Below, one piece after another: positions 12,101 through 19,965 of a stretch of 64,000 nt of DNA. The number at the start of each line of letters is the position of its first letter. Position 1 is the stretch's first letter. Origin of the DNA: Berghia stephanieae. Taxonomy: Eukaryota > Mollusca > Gastropoda > Nudibranchia > Aeolidiidae. The position numbers and the translations under genes were made by a program. The notes beneath the pieces were generated by a model, which did no database searches, was not told where the DNA came from, and was given only the letters and a program-made list of their open reading frames with translations. The stretch lies in assembly GCA_034508935.3 (NCBI GenBank), contig CM067451.1:43251590-43315589 (forward strand), given 5' to 3'.

Positions 12101-14058
12101 ATTCTTCCAGCAGGCGTCCTTGATCTGGAGACACTAAATCCATCATCTTGTAACATTTCTTCTGCCCCTGGGTGGGAATGAATCAGGTTGGCTAGTGACA
12201 CAAAATATACACTGAGATACTTGGCATAATTGTGGTGATTCATGGTAAAAAGTAGTGGGCACAGTTCTTTTAAACAAGATATATGAAGAAGAAAGTTGTT
12301 TGTCTTTGTAGCTCGCAGAAACTGGAGGAGAAGCCAAACTCTGTCCATGTATTGGATCCAGTATTGTGCAGTTTTTCCGTACTTTCCTGAGCGGACACTC
12401 TCTTTGAAGGCTTCATACTGGGAAAATAACTCAGCATACACAGTTGACTGGAGAATTTTATTAGCTGTATGGCTTGAAATTCCTTCGGTGAATTCCTTTA
12501 TGTAAGACATGAGGTCTTTACTGAGTTTTGAATCCGTGTCCTGCTCAAATTTTGCAAGCAGAAGCCTCTCTAGAGCCTCCAAAACAAACACATGCACTCG
12601 TATAGCCCTGTTGTAGTTCTTTCCACTCATAACCCTATCCATAGAACCATGTGCACATAGCCCTGCTTCAGTCACAATTTCTTCAAAACCAGATCCACTT
12701 TGGAGCTTTCCCAGGGCACCAAGATATGAAATTATGGTGTGAAAGACACCCAGGTGAATAATGACTGTTTTGTAAAGCTGTGGGTTTTGCCAGACAATAT
12801 CGGAAGCTTTCTTTGCTACAGCAAGGTCAAATGTTACAAATGTATATGTGTTATATGCCCATTAATCATGCCTGAATTGTGCTAGTACAAAATTCCTCTT
12901 GTTTATTTATCACTGAAAGGAAGCAAATACACTGTAATATATATTTTTTTCATATTATAGAGAAAATGGCTATCAAAGATTTAAAAAACCCTATATAGCT
13001 TTGTAAAATATTTTATGATATGAGGCAAAAAATGAGAAATGACAATAAAATTCCATTATTTATTGCATTTGAAGCAATTTTAGGGTGATAAACAATCATT
13101 TTATTCACAAAAATGAGTTCACGAAAAATTGCACCCGATGACCTTTCAAGGGCCATAACTCCTGTAAATGATACTTGAAAAAACTGTAACACCCGGATTA
13201 ATTTGTGTTATATGTCCCTGAAGCATGCCTGAATTGTGCTAGTGCAAAATCCCTCTTGTTTATTCATCCTGAAGGAAACAAGTACACTGTAATAGATTTT
13301 TTTTTTCAAATTATAGAGAAAATGGCTATTAAAGATTTAAAAACGCTATATGGCTTTGTCAAATATTTTATGATATGAGGCAAAAAATGAGAAATGACAA
13401 TAAAATTCCACTATTTATTGCATTTGAAGCAATTTTAGGGTGATAAACAATCATTTTATGCACAAAAATGAGTTCACGAAAAATTGCACCCGATGACCTT
13501 TCAAGGGCCATAACTCCTGTAAATGATACTTGAAAAAACGGTAACACCCGGATTAATTTGTGTTATATGTCCCTGAAGCATGCCTGAATTGTGCTAGTGC
13601 AAAATCCCTCTTGTTTATTCATCCTGAAGGGAAACAAGTACACTGTAATAGATTTTTTTTTCAAATTATAGAGAAAATGGCTATCAAAGATTTTAAAACG
13701 CTATATGGCTTTGTAAAATATTTTATGATATGAGGCAAAAAATGAGAAATTACAATGAAATTCCATTATTGATTGTATGTGAAACAATTTTAAGGTGATA
13801 AACAACCATTTTATGCACAAAAACGATTTCACAAAAAATTGCACCAAATGACCTTTCAAGGGCCGTAACTCTCGTAAATGACACTTGAAAAAACGGTAAC
13901 ACCCGGATTAATACTCAAGATATATTGCTGTTTCAGAAAAACCATGTGACGAAAACTCCCCCAGGGGGGAAGGGTTTCGCCCACTGGCCCATGCACTAAA
14001 AATAACAATAATAATAACATCTAATAATAACAGCAATAGTAACAGTAACAACAAGAAC

Positions 14059-14124
<66 letters not shown>

Positions 14125-15256
14125 CACTGCTGGGTGGGGGGTGTCAGACTATTGTTATGTTTTTAAGGGTTTTACGGCGCTTGCAACACATTTAGGTTAT
14201 ATCGGTGCCAGTAAAAAGGAAGAAAATGGGATAGTAAAAAGTTCTAGAATTACAATTAAAGCACCAAAGAAAAAGTAAGACATAGGGGAATAGGGAACAA
14301 ATAGGGATCAGATGTAGATTCCAAGAGCATACTATCAAAGTACTTAGTTTGAGACCACCTATAAGTCTCATCCCAGGGTCGGGACAAAACTAAGTAATCT
14401 CATTCCAAGTCATAGACAGAAAGCAATTGGAAAACAGATATAGGGGTATAGAAGACACAGTAAGTACCTCCCTGCCCGCTATGGAAGGTCAGGACCTCCA
14501 CCCAGTATACTTATATTTCCAGGCAATTGGCCATATAACCTTTGGCAACAGCCTGTACCCATCCCAGATGGTTAGTGTAGGTATTAAGATTGTATGAATA
14601 CAATGTCTTCTATCCCCCTATGTCTGTTTTCCAACATGCTTTCTGTCTTTATCTTGTAATGAGATTACTTGGTTTTGTCCTGACCTTTGCCGGAGTCCTG
14701 GCTGGGAGGGAAACAGTCGAATGCATAGTTATTATTTTGGGAGATGATATTTTTTTCCTTGTAAATCATCTCTCTGTTATGTATTATTATATTTGTTATT
14801 TTGAATGTATAATGTAAGCATTTGAGTGCATTCCTCTTTGTTGGATTTTTTGCTTGTCTCCGGATGAGACTTATAGGTGATCTCAAACTAAGTACATTGG
14901 TGGTATGCTCTTGGAATCTACATCTGATCTCTATTTGTTCCCAGTTACCCAATGTCTTACTTTTCCTTTGGTGCTTTAATTGTAATTCTAGAACTTTTTA
15001 CTATCCCATTTTCTTCCTTTTTACTGGCGCTGATATAACCTAAATGTGTTGCAAGCGCTGTAAAACTCTTAAAAACAAAACAAACAAAATTGTATGATAT
15101 GATATGATAGCTACTCACCGTATCAGTGGCCTCAATGACAGCTGCCTCGAATTGATGCTGCTGAAGCTCCCTGTCCGGGTCGATCACCTCTGACCCCCGA
15201 TCAGATCGCCACACCGACCTGACATTGACCCCGAGACGAGATAGGATTCCTCCCAT
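4969..15256 (-). CDS. Ankyrin repeat and SOCS box protein, whole gene (4 exons)
   Basis: The model is four exons: 15256-15119, 8914-8784, 6590-6392 and 6117-4969. All introns are GT-AG, the phases fit, and the product is 538 residues from ATG to TGA. About six ankyrin repeats (residues ~35-245) include GANPNATDMYGMTPLTTAI and GADINLINHPYHG. A poly-Asn linker follows (~250-310), then a SOCS box at ~467-514 (RRVIRKAL, later PPALKTLLLL). In this family ankyrin repeats bind a target and the SOCS box binds Elongin B/C and Cullin-5, making an E3 ubiquitin-ligase substrate receptor. I infer that role; the exact ASB orthologue is not clear. Intron 1 hosts a 4.76 kb mobile element and intron 2 a splice-junction repeat array. 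The start ATG at 15256 faces a divergent gene at 15511. Confidence 0.85.
6275..6385 (+). repeat. R1 retroposon tail inside ankyrin intron 3
   Basis: The R1 tail box GCAAGCGCCGTAAAACCC and an A-rich tail lie within the 274-base intron 3. The tail ends a few bases from the exon-3 donor (GTGAGTG, read on the minus strand from 6391). Confidence 0.6.
6392..6590 (-). CDS. Ankyrin/SOCS gene, exon 3
   Basis: A 199-base exon. Its acceptor is CAATTATCAG followed by GTACTTGC, and its donor is AGG/GTGAGTG. The first base completes a split GAG codon with exon 2, giving VVEYLLELGLDVEETDSSG. It carries one ankyrin repeat (TDSSGMTVLHVACK) and the start of the next (DRRDIWGRTPLIKAL). The junction at its 5' edge is the unit copied 21 more times in the intron upstream. 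Confidence 0.88.
6594..8212 (-). repeat. Tandem array of a copied splice acceptor (22 junctions)
   Basis: The units are about 72 bp. Each has, on the minus strand, a pyrimidine-rich stretch, TTTTTTCAATTATCAG, then the first 18 bases of exon 3 (GTACTTGCTAGAGTTGGG), then a (TA)n run. I count 22 copies of the junction, the last being the real exon-3 edge at 6590. Units are almost identical apart from TA length and an AA/TA change in a few copies. Where TA length keeps the unit at 72 bp the frame stays open, as across five units at 7286-7606 (24 residues per unit). The array ends in a long TA run (about 8150-8212) followed by a short inverted piece of the unit. Confidence 0.9.
8213..8537. other. 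Intron sequence, nothing recognised
   Basis: Part of ankyrin intron 2 between the array and an M1 MITE. It starts with a short inverted copy of the array unit (ATCTTTATCTATTTTCCA). I see no further feature. Confidence 0.5.
8538..8762. mobile_element. M1 MITE with TTAA ends
   Basis: A 225 bp copy with intact TTAA on both sides, CTCACTCAACCCTA at the left end and TAGGATTGAGTGAG at the right. It sits in ankyrin intron 2, just 21 bases from the exon-2 donor. Confidence 0.8.
8784..8914 (-). CDS. Ankyrin/SOCS gene, exon 2
   Basis: A 131-base exon with acceptor CTGCCAG/GGTAATG and donor GA/GTAAGT. It opens in phase 0 and ends with two bases of a codon. It encodes GNVEMLKYLHDQECLLFWGG and continues to HRATAKGHKSVVE: the first ankyrin repeat, with a long loop, and the start of the second. 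It continues exon 1 (EAAVIEATDT) without a break. Confidence 0.85.
9005..9230. repeat. (AAT)n microsatellite with degenerate AAC/ATC flanks
   Basis: A long AAT run followed by CAT and AAC interruptions, ending at the left boundary of the 4.76 kb element. A similar AAT tract follows the element's right boundary, so the element probably inserted into a microsatellite. Confidence 0.8.
9235..9400. repeat. Left terminal inverted repeat of the 4.76 kb element
   Basis: The outermost 47 bases pair with the right end at roughly three matches in four, including a shared C-rich segment and GGGAGTTT. Further in, GTTACCGT...GTGTCATTTA...GAGAGTTA recurs in the inverted right end. Confidence 0.65.
9401..10094. 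other. Non-coding 3' part of the element
   Basis: AT-rich sequence between the left terminal repeat and the stop of the PIN-like frame. No frame or RNA gene is seen. Confidence 0.5.
10095..11393 (-). CDS. PIN/FLAP-nuclease-like protein of the 4.76 kb element
   Basis: A 432-residue frame. Four acidic motifs occur in the order expected of PIN/FEN-type nucleases: VYIVDGNALL at the N-terminus (compare the first Asp of FLAP nucleases), QEEADTRIILH, VRSPDTDVFLLLL and GVHAFTGCDTTS. The C-terminus is very acidic (TSEDEEDFASDDEDM). The fold is my inference from motif order, and activity is unknown. The family, with its FTGCDT signature, recurs as long uncharacterised multi-copy proteins in many animals. 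The frame overlaps the upstream one by 35 bases in a different phase; the overlap begins at a run of ten A. Relatives are usually one polypeptide. Confidence 0.7.
   Translation of the reverse strand: MKKKTNTVYIVDGNALLQTLSAIPNAFGEVAKLTFSSLPQAACVHFVTDTYIEESIKGCERLRRGSSEANAYLLRGSATTVPRRWKSFLSCVDNKRSLIRFLLKEWESNEYAKKLRNREIFFVCEERCTLLYSDTDEFTTAVPCLDLYSSQEEADTRIILHCQYASRQPNCETIVVRSPDTDVFLLLLSFSETIGKTLIFDSGCGNKRRQINVSQIAKTLSKQMCDALLGVHAFTGCDTTSCFKLKALKFLQNEEDLRILFSRFGTSAAVSSNDCLMLESFVCKLYGKTSCTSVNKVRYDIVRQRFKGKKGTISCSGGIDLCQMPPCSQVLSLHISRANFQTLIWRNAVCQNPSIPKPEDNGWQRNSANEFEVQWFKDAFIPDELQEIVYEESCTSTDEDTYAEDGSDSFDSDFLDDTSEDEEDFASDDEDM
11359..12675 (-). CDS. N-terminal region protein of the element, paired with the PIN-like frame
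   Basis: A 438-residue frame. The same phase is open upstream to about 12835 without a Met, adding FHTIISYLGALGKL and GSGFEEIVTEAG, which belong to the same family. Other signatures are SGKNYNRAIRVH, NHHNYAKYLSVY and DMTIGQTINKHAKTKGGIVG followed by RWSVTRHNRAEY. I recall these as the conserved N-terminal half of the family that carries the FTGCDT motif. I know no function for it. The 5' end is cut where the 357 bp repeats begin, so the gene is probably truncated there or has a missing upstream exon. Confidence 0.7.
   Translation of the reverse strand: MTEAGLCAHGSMDRVMSGKNYNRAIRVHVFVLEALERLLLAKFEQDTDSKLSKDLMSYIKEFTEGISSHTANKILQSTVYAELFSQYEAFKESVRSGKYGKTAQYWIQYMDRVWLLLQFLRATKTNNFLLHISCLKELCPLLFTMNHHNYAKYLSVYFVSLANLIHSHPGAEEMLQDDGFSVSRSRTPAGRIAVDMTIGQTINKHAKTKGGIVGFSKSLPSYYRWSVTRHNRAEYVSATQRMISNNNCIDIDTHKELSLAEKRQSEKRVQTILQAFSAFINPFEVEDGLVSLASGMKVQEDVADDLLAVEKTGKRLFESFVENRLKEKTVEFHKPLERNKTKTFASLRKVVTVKKDMNVVKIKAQRNLFGQLLVLSQEHSVDLQKVLQYPLTPTPWSLASSDGLPLKTNKATLLHKLTPDNSLMFEDYEKKNKHRLHC
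12847..13915 (+). repeat. Three 357 bp subterminal tandem repeats
   Basis: The units start near 12847, 13203 and 13560. They share TGTGTTATATG, GCATGCCTGAATTGTGCTAG, ATGATATGAGGCAAAAAATG and AAATTGCACCCGATGACC. The first two are very similar and the third has drifted more, so duplication happened in steps. The outermost unit runs into the right terminal inverted repeat. Repeated subterminal blocks are common transposase-binding regions; that role here is inference. Confidence 0.8.
13850..13997. repeat. Right terminal inverted repeat of the 4.76 kb element
   Basis: This is the inverted partner of the left end, closing with TGGCCCATGCACT. An AAC/AAT-rich microsatellite follows immediately (14000-14125). 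Confidence 0.65.
14000..14125. repeat. (AAT)n microsatellite
   Basis: AAC-rich then pure AAT repeats; the right-hand flank of the 4.76 kb element's insertion site. Confidence 0.8.
14153..14505 (-). repeat. R1 retroposon copy, internally deleted
   Basis: The tail box is near 14163 and the 5' end near 14500. The middle third of the consensus is missing around 14365. Confidence 0.6.
14590..15090 (+). repeat. R1 retroposon copy
   Basis: Sense-strand R1 with GTGTTGCAAGCGCTGTAAAA at its 3' end and an A-rich tail near 15070-15090. Together with the previous copy it forms an R1 pair pointing in opposite directions inside ankyrin intron 1. Confidence 0.65.
15119..15256 (-). CDS. Ankyrin/SOCS gene, exon 1 with start codon
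   Basis: 138 bases, 46 residues, from ATG (MGGILSRLGVNVRSVWRS) to EAAVIEATDT, with donor ACG/GTGAGTAG in phase 0. It joins exon 2 to give ATDTGNVEMLKYL, a normal ankyrin-repeat helix. The N-terminal 30 residues are not a recognised domain. An MGG start could be N-myristoylated (Gly at position 2), but Ser at position 6 is Ser only by chance of sequence and I do not press the point. Confidence 0.75.
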
Positions 15257-15510
15257 TATAAACCCTCTCTCTGTTCATCCAATATGAGGCACTGGAATTA
15301 TATATATAGTGAGTGTCATACCACAAGACCACATAGCCGCACAAAACATTGTGCATCAGGTTTTATAACCTCGAAAAAAAAAAAAAAAAAACCCACATCG
15401 ATCTTGAATCTAAAGTATAAATGAATTGACATTTCAAAGGCATTAAATATTAAATTTCATGTTTTTTAAATTACTTTCTTTTTCATTTTTCATTTTCATT
15501 CTCTTTTCAG
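15257..15510. promoter_or_regulatory. Divergent intergenic region
   Basis: 254 bases separate the ankyrin start codon from the ATG of the plus-strand frame. It holds TATATATAG at about 15301-15309, a fragment of an S1 SINE head (15309-15345), an A17 run, and a pyrimidine-rich tract ending in TTTTCAG directly before 15511. A shared promoter is possible. The TTTTCAG looks like a splice acceptor, which would place the plus-strand promoter further upstream. Confidence 0.35.
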
Positions 15511-16467
15511 ATGTCTGAAGTTCCAACCATAAACTCCAATCTGCAAAAATTTGTCAACAAAGTGCAACCTAAGCCAGTCTATTACCAAAACAGTAGTAAC
15601 AACAACTATAACAACAACAATAACAACATCAAGTTAACAAATTCCAGGGAAAATAGCAACAGCAGTATTACCAACGGCACTATTGAAGATGATTATGAAA
15701 TTATAAACGGCCGCTCTTCTTCTTTACCCAAGAAGAGTCACCAAATTGAGAATTCTGGAAAAGAGAATGGCACAACGAACAGCATAGATTGTTCTCCACC
15801 TCTATCCCCATCAAACAATGAAATAGTTATCGATGGATATCACGACAACGCATCTTTTAAACATCCCTACCACCACAACAATCAAGAACAACAGCCCCAT
15901 TTCCATCTGGATATAAACACAAAAACCGTTAAAAATCATTCCACAAACGACAAGGAGGTGAAAAAGGATGAAACGTTTCCAGGAACTCCCCGAAATCTAC
16001 CTGATATCAACTCCGCTCCGACCAACAATCGTGATAAAAACAAACAAATGGTTGCCATCACGACTCCTCGTAAAGCCTTTGAAGATGTCATAAGAAAAAT
16101 GGAAGCCAGCAACAACTATTATCACGTAAACAGCAACAACAACAACAACAATCATATTCAGCTCCAGACTCCTGCAAACAAAACTCGCTCAAAAGCTTCT
16201 CCTCACTCCTCACCGCGATCTGCCTTGTGGTACAACCACTCTGAGCCCAGCCCCAACCACCATCCCAATGCCTCTATCCTGGACAGAACTAAGTCATCAG
16301 CAAGTACAAAAACGTCCAGCGGTGAAATATCCAGAGATGAGCTATCCTTACACCTTATCATAAAAAATGCCCAGAAAATCACCTCTCATCAACTCAAAAA
16401 CCAACATAACCACCGCCATGACTTCGGACGATCCAGAACAGCCGTGTTAGATTTGGCAAAAAAGTGA
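15511..16467 (+). CDS. Asn-rich disordered protein or exon, unknown function
   Basis: A 318-residue frame starting right after CTCTTTTCAG, so the ATG is the first codon after a good splice acceptor and the frame may be an internal or second exon. It is rich in Asn, Ser, His and Lys, with several Asn runs, proline-directed sites (GTPRN, TTPRK, ASPHSSPRS) and one possible helix (RDELSLHLIIKNAQK). Any PFAM-like fold is absent to my eye. The end is ambiguous: the TGA overlaps AAAAA/GTGAGC, a usable donor, so splicing could skip the stop. Codon composition resembles the Asn-rich part of the ankyrin gene. Confidence 0.6.
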   Translation: MSEVPTINSNLQKFVNKVQPKPVYYQNSSNNNYNNNNNNIKLTNSRENSNSSITNGTIEDDYEIINGRSSSLPKKSHQIENSGKENGTTNSIDCSPPLSPSNNEIVIDGYHDNASFKHPYHHNNQEQQPHFHLDINTKTVKNHSTNDKEVKKDETFPGTPRNLPDINSAPTNNRDKNKQMVAITTPRKAFEDVIRKMEASNNYYHVNSNNNNNNHIQLQTPANKTRSKASPHSSPRSALWYNHSEPSPNHHPNASILDRTKSSASTKTSSGEISRDELSLHLIIKNAQKITSHQLKNQHNHRHDFGRSRTAVLDLAKK

Positions 16468-16639
16468 GCTATAAAAGTCTACTAGAAACTTTTTATATAT
16501 CATAAATTATATATTCCTTGGTGCTTAAAGATAAAGACTGTCAACAAAATTACATACATATTTCCAATGTTGTCTGACTATGAACACATCAATATGATAT
16601 TTAAACAACAACAACAACAACAAAAAAAGGATAATGATA

Positions 16640-16845
16640 AAATTTCCTATATTTTTCCCCAAGGGGAAATTTCCCTTGATGGTCATTTCCAAGGAAGATT
16701 GGAACAACCTAGGAGTCAGCCACAGACAGACAGTGCAATGCAGCAAAGTGAGCCGGAGCCAGGTGACTTGACTCAGGGTCACACAGCACAGGGAGGAGAT
16801 CAAATTGGTATATATATTCTGGGTACAAAGGAAAGACCATGCCGT
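16640..16845 (-). mobile_element. S3 SINE fragment
   Basis: Partial match to the S3 copy at 18100-18330, including TTCCAAGGRAGA-type and CACAGCACAG segments. It is interrupted and diverged. Confidence 0.5.
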
Positions 16846-16992
16846 TTAGACAAAACTCACTACCCGCAATCACGGTGCCAAGCATTGATAAAAAGAACTA
16901 GTTCCCTAGTGACTTTCACTTTGTCATTTTTGAATCATTACGTTGAGATTTATTTGCATGGTCCATGGAATATTCCAGACAAGGCACTACTG

Positions 16993-17324
16993 TCAACTGG
17001 GGTGACTTTGCTTTACCTTAAGGGGCGAGTTTGCCTTAAGGGGCGAGTTTGCCTTAAGGGGTGACTTTGCCTTAAGGGGTGACGACTTTGCCTTCAGGGG
17101 TGACTTTGCCTTCAGGGGTGACTTTGCCTTAAGGGGTGACTTTGCCTTAAGGGGTGACTTTGCCTCTATAGATTTGGACAAATTAGATTGTACTTAGATT
17201 TGTAACAGTTATTTCTTTTGATTAAAGAACCAAGTCCTCTAATGAAGAAAATAACTGCATCAAGCCTTAGAATACTCAAAATGCTCCAAATCAGTAGAGA
17301 AAGTCACCCCAGTTGACGGTACAA
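16993..17324. mobile_element. Small TIR element with an internal 18 bp minisatellite
   Basis: The ends are GTCAACTGGGGTGACTTT on the left and its exact inverse AAAGTCACCCCAGTTGAC on the right. Between them, 17020-17165 holds about eight units of GGGGTGACTTTGCCTTAA or close variants. The unit contains the inner part of the TIR, so the minisatellite seems to have grown out of the element's own end. Confidence 0.65.
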
Positions 17325-17429
17325 CAGAAATATTTTGGAGAAACTCTTCTACACGAAATATATTCATCATTGTTTACCACTATTGACATACTGTATTTAT
17401 GAAGTGGTTTAGTGCAACTGTTAGCGAAA

Positions 17430-17625
17430 CAGCTCCATCATCATCATCATTGCCTTTTTCACCCTGGGTCAGGGTATAGGCCACAGACAAACAGTTTCCA
17501 TCCTTCTCTATCCTGAGCTAACTTTTTTATCTCGTTCCATGTCTTATCCCTTCTCTGTATATCAGCTTCTTTAATTCTCTCCCTTCATAAATTCTGTCAT
17601 TGCAGAAACTCCTCGGTCGCCCAAG
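17430..17625 (-). mobile_element. LINE 3' fragment with (ATG)n tail
   Basis: On the minus strand the tail is (ATG)n following GACCCAGGGTGAAAAAGGCA. The same sequence occurs in the longer copy at 49286-49600, which encodes a non-LTR C-terminus. Confidence 0.6.
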
Positions 17626-17639
17626 CTAAAAAAAAAGGA

Positions 17640-18095
17640 TTTGATTTGTCCGTCTGCATTTCAGTAATGGTTTGAGTTTTATGGAAGGGCCCTTCGACAA
17701 CCCCCAACCTGGAGGACTAGGTGACTCAAAAAAGGGGGAGTTGTACAGGGTCCATACCCCAACATCATAATTTTTTATGGGAACATTTCCTATGAAACTG
17801 ATTGTCGTTCTTGAGATTGATTGAAAGTTTCTATTCCTACTTCTGATCTGGTCCTTAATTTTCACAGAGCAGTCTATATGAATTTCTTTGTTAAGTGCAA
17901 CTCTCGGCTTCAAAACAGTACATGTAGGAGTGAATTGGACATCAAAAAGTCAATTTATAGACAAATTGATCAGAATTATGATAACTTGGTTTTTCGCACT
18001 TTTAAATACTATAATATTCTTCCTCTTCAATAAAATACTCAACCCAAGTCTGATATTTTCTGATATAAATGAAATTTCCAGCATTTAAACCATCA
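17640..18095. other. No gene seen
   Basis: AT-rich sequence between repeats. Short open stretches lack any recognisable domain. Confidence 0.45.
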
Positions 18096-18099
18096 AAAC

Positions 18100-18330
18100 A
18101 AAATAAAAATAAATAAAATTCCCTTTATTCATCCCATAGGGGAAATAAGTCTCTAGGGTTTATTCCAAGGGAAGACTGGAATAACCCAGCAATCAGCCAC
18201 AGTGGGGCACCACAAATTGAGCTTGGGAAAGGTGGCTTGCTCAAGGCCACACAGCACAGCAGCGAGTGATCGAACTCGATACCTTTCGGGTACGAAGCAA
18301 AGACTGTACCGCTGAGCCACTCTGCCCCCT
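18100..18330 (-). mobile_element. S3 tRNA-derived SINE
   Basis: Read on the minus strand: GGGGGCAGAGTGGCTCAGCG (A-box region), then a B-box-like GAGTTCGATCACTCG, a body with AATTTGTGGTGCCCCACTG, and an A/T-rich tail near 18100. This is a standard tRNA-headed SINE layout. Confidence 0.7.
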
Positions 18331-18339
18331 AATAATATA

Positions 18340-18894
18340 TACTCGCGATCAAAAGAAAGTATACACATTTAAAATCATTGTTACTTTTGTATCCGTTGAC
18401 GTAGGCTAATGATTTCCCACTGAATTGTTTATCATTAGCCTTTCTGTGTACCGATAGTCGATATTTTTGTTTTTGACCTGAAATTCGCTCACCATGTCCC
18501 GCACGTGCTAAAATGACCTTTTAGCCCCTTACTCTGGATGGGGAGTGTGTAGATTAATTTTGTTGCCTTCTTGGAAACATTTTCAAGGCAGGAAAACACA
18601 ATGCAAAATACCATCCATTAATCTACGAGATGTCACGACTTAGTTAAGAACAATATGCACGTGCCATTGGTCATCTTCAAGCTGGACAGTCTGTGACCAA
18701 TGTCGCAAGAATGTTTAATATCACAAGAAGAACTGTATATTCGTTAGTCCCTTACCGTTTGTGTCATTTCAAACCGATCCCCTAACGAATATACAGTTCT
18801 CCTTGTGACTCAGTGCAAAATCATTAGCCGACACCAATGGATAAAAAAGTAACGACAATTTTAAATGTGTATACTTTCTTTTGATCGCAAGTAT
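18340..18894 (+). mobile_element. Tc1/mariner relic, internally deleted
   Basis: The inverted ends ACTCGCGATCAAAAGAAAGT and ACTTGCGATCAAAAGAAAGT extend about 50 bases and lie in TA-rich flanks. Inside, around 18631-18750, the plus strand encodes the N-terminal DNA-binding helix-turn-helix of a Tc1-type transposase: YARAIGHLQAGQSVTNVARM then FNITRRTVY. A stop codon follows the first five residues of that domain (TAA after MSRLS), and the catalytic DDE domain is absent, so this is a dead element of about 555 bp. Confidence 0.85.
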
Positions 18895-18904
18895 ATATAT
18901 ACCA

Positions 18905-19214
18905 AACAATAGGATTAAATAGTCGTAACATCACTTCCTTTCTAATGACGCATGGTAAATTAGCAACACTGGCTCTAAACCATCGAAACAATGTAGGACG
19001 CCCTTATGAAATATTTCTCCGGCGAGCATAAAAGCGTATCCAGAGGGAAAAAAACATAAATCTTATCATTTTTTGACTTTTACACATTCTGGTCACAAGA
19101 CATATGAAAAGTTCTAGCCAACTTGAAGAATAAAAAGTAATGACTTTCTTTGTTTAGAACCAAGATGGTTGCCATTGACGGGCGGCGTGACATCCGACTA
19201 CTGAATCCAATTGA
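18905..19214. mobile_element. Fold-back element FB1, deleted copy
   Basis: Both outer ends (TAGGATTAAATAGTC and GACTACTGAATCCAATT) are present, but most of one arm and the spacer are missing. Confidence 0.6.
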
Positions 19215-19684
19215 GCTCAAAGCCGTTTTAGGCACATTTGAGTCACATGTACACCCAATGCAAGATATGTGATTTTATTGTAGTTATACATTGATCATTG
19301 AGATGCGGGTTATACAACAGATTTCGTAGCAGATGGTCTCTATTGCAGGAGCAATTTGATTAAAAATCACAATGCTCAGCTATATACGCCTGGTGGAAAA
19401 TACTGTATTTATAATAATATTAGATTAAATGGTGGGATATTAATTGGGTGTTTTTAACAGCCAAAATTCTGTAGAATAGTCGGTTATTATTCAAAGTAGC
19501 TATAACAAAGTGGGTTATTAGGCAGTGACCGCTACATTGTTGTATATGATTTATGATGTTTTCAATTCTCAATGTAAATTGTCATCTTCAAAGATTAAAA
19601 CGGACAATTATATGGGGTTTCTTTTATATTCCAGCAAGCTCAAATATAAAATAAAAAAAGTCAATGGTAATTATGCAGATTGGA
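19215..19684. other. No gene seen
   Basis: AT-rich sequence with no supported feature. Confidence 0.45.
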
Positions 19685-19965
19685 GCTGCAATGTGTAATG
19701 CTTGTCTGAGTTTATAAAGCTAGTCAGACATTTGTGTAGGTAAATAGCGTAGGTAATTGTCTGGGTTTTGTGTGTAATGCCGGTCTGGGTTTCGTGTGTA
19801 ATGCACGCCTGGGAATCGTGTGTAAGGCCTGTCTGGGAATCGTGTGTAGTACTGCAAGTCTAGGTTTTGGGTGTGATGCTATAGTTTGGCTTTGTGTATG
19901 GTAATACTTGTCTCTGGTTTATAAATAATGCTTCTCTGGTTTCGTGTGTAGTTACTTCTCATTCC
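19685..19965. repeat. Degenerate ~30-35 bp tandem repeats
   Basis: Repeated variants of GTCTGGGTTTCGTGTGTAATG run through this stretch. They are imperfect and clearly old. Confidence 0.55.

Larger units (their letters stand above)
9235..13997 (-). mobile_element. TIR-bounded element with a PIN-like nuclease gene, unassigned class
   Basis: The left end (AGTGCTTAGGCCACTGGGAC) and the inverted right end (AGTGCATGGGCCAGTGGGCG) match, and the similarity continues diverged for about 150 bases, through TGTTACCGT and GTGTCATTTA. It lies in ankyrin intron 1 in the same orientation as that gene. A TA, or AAAAT, occurs on both sides and may be the target duplication. Inside are two overlapping frames (12675-11359 and 11393-10095) and three 357 bp tandem repeats (12847-13915). 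The protein family is multi-copy in cnidarians, molluscs and other animals to my knowledge. I do not recognise the TIR as any named superfamily. Confidence 0.65.

Noticed and set aside
14590-15043. Hydrophobic short proteins recurring in several places (LGMRLLVFFLALAGVLAGRE type)
   Set aside because: They are frames within R1 repeat copies. Conservation follows the repeat, not a protein; frames differ between copies.
16993-17181. Minus-strand Lys-Ser-Pro repeat frame (AKSPLKAKSPLK), like histone H1 or neurofilament tails
   Set aside because: It is only the translation of an 18 bp minisatellite inside a small TIR element, with no gene context or splice sites.
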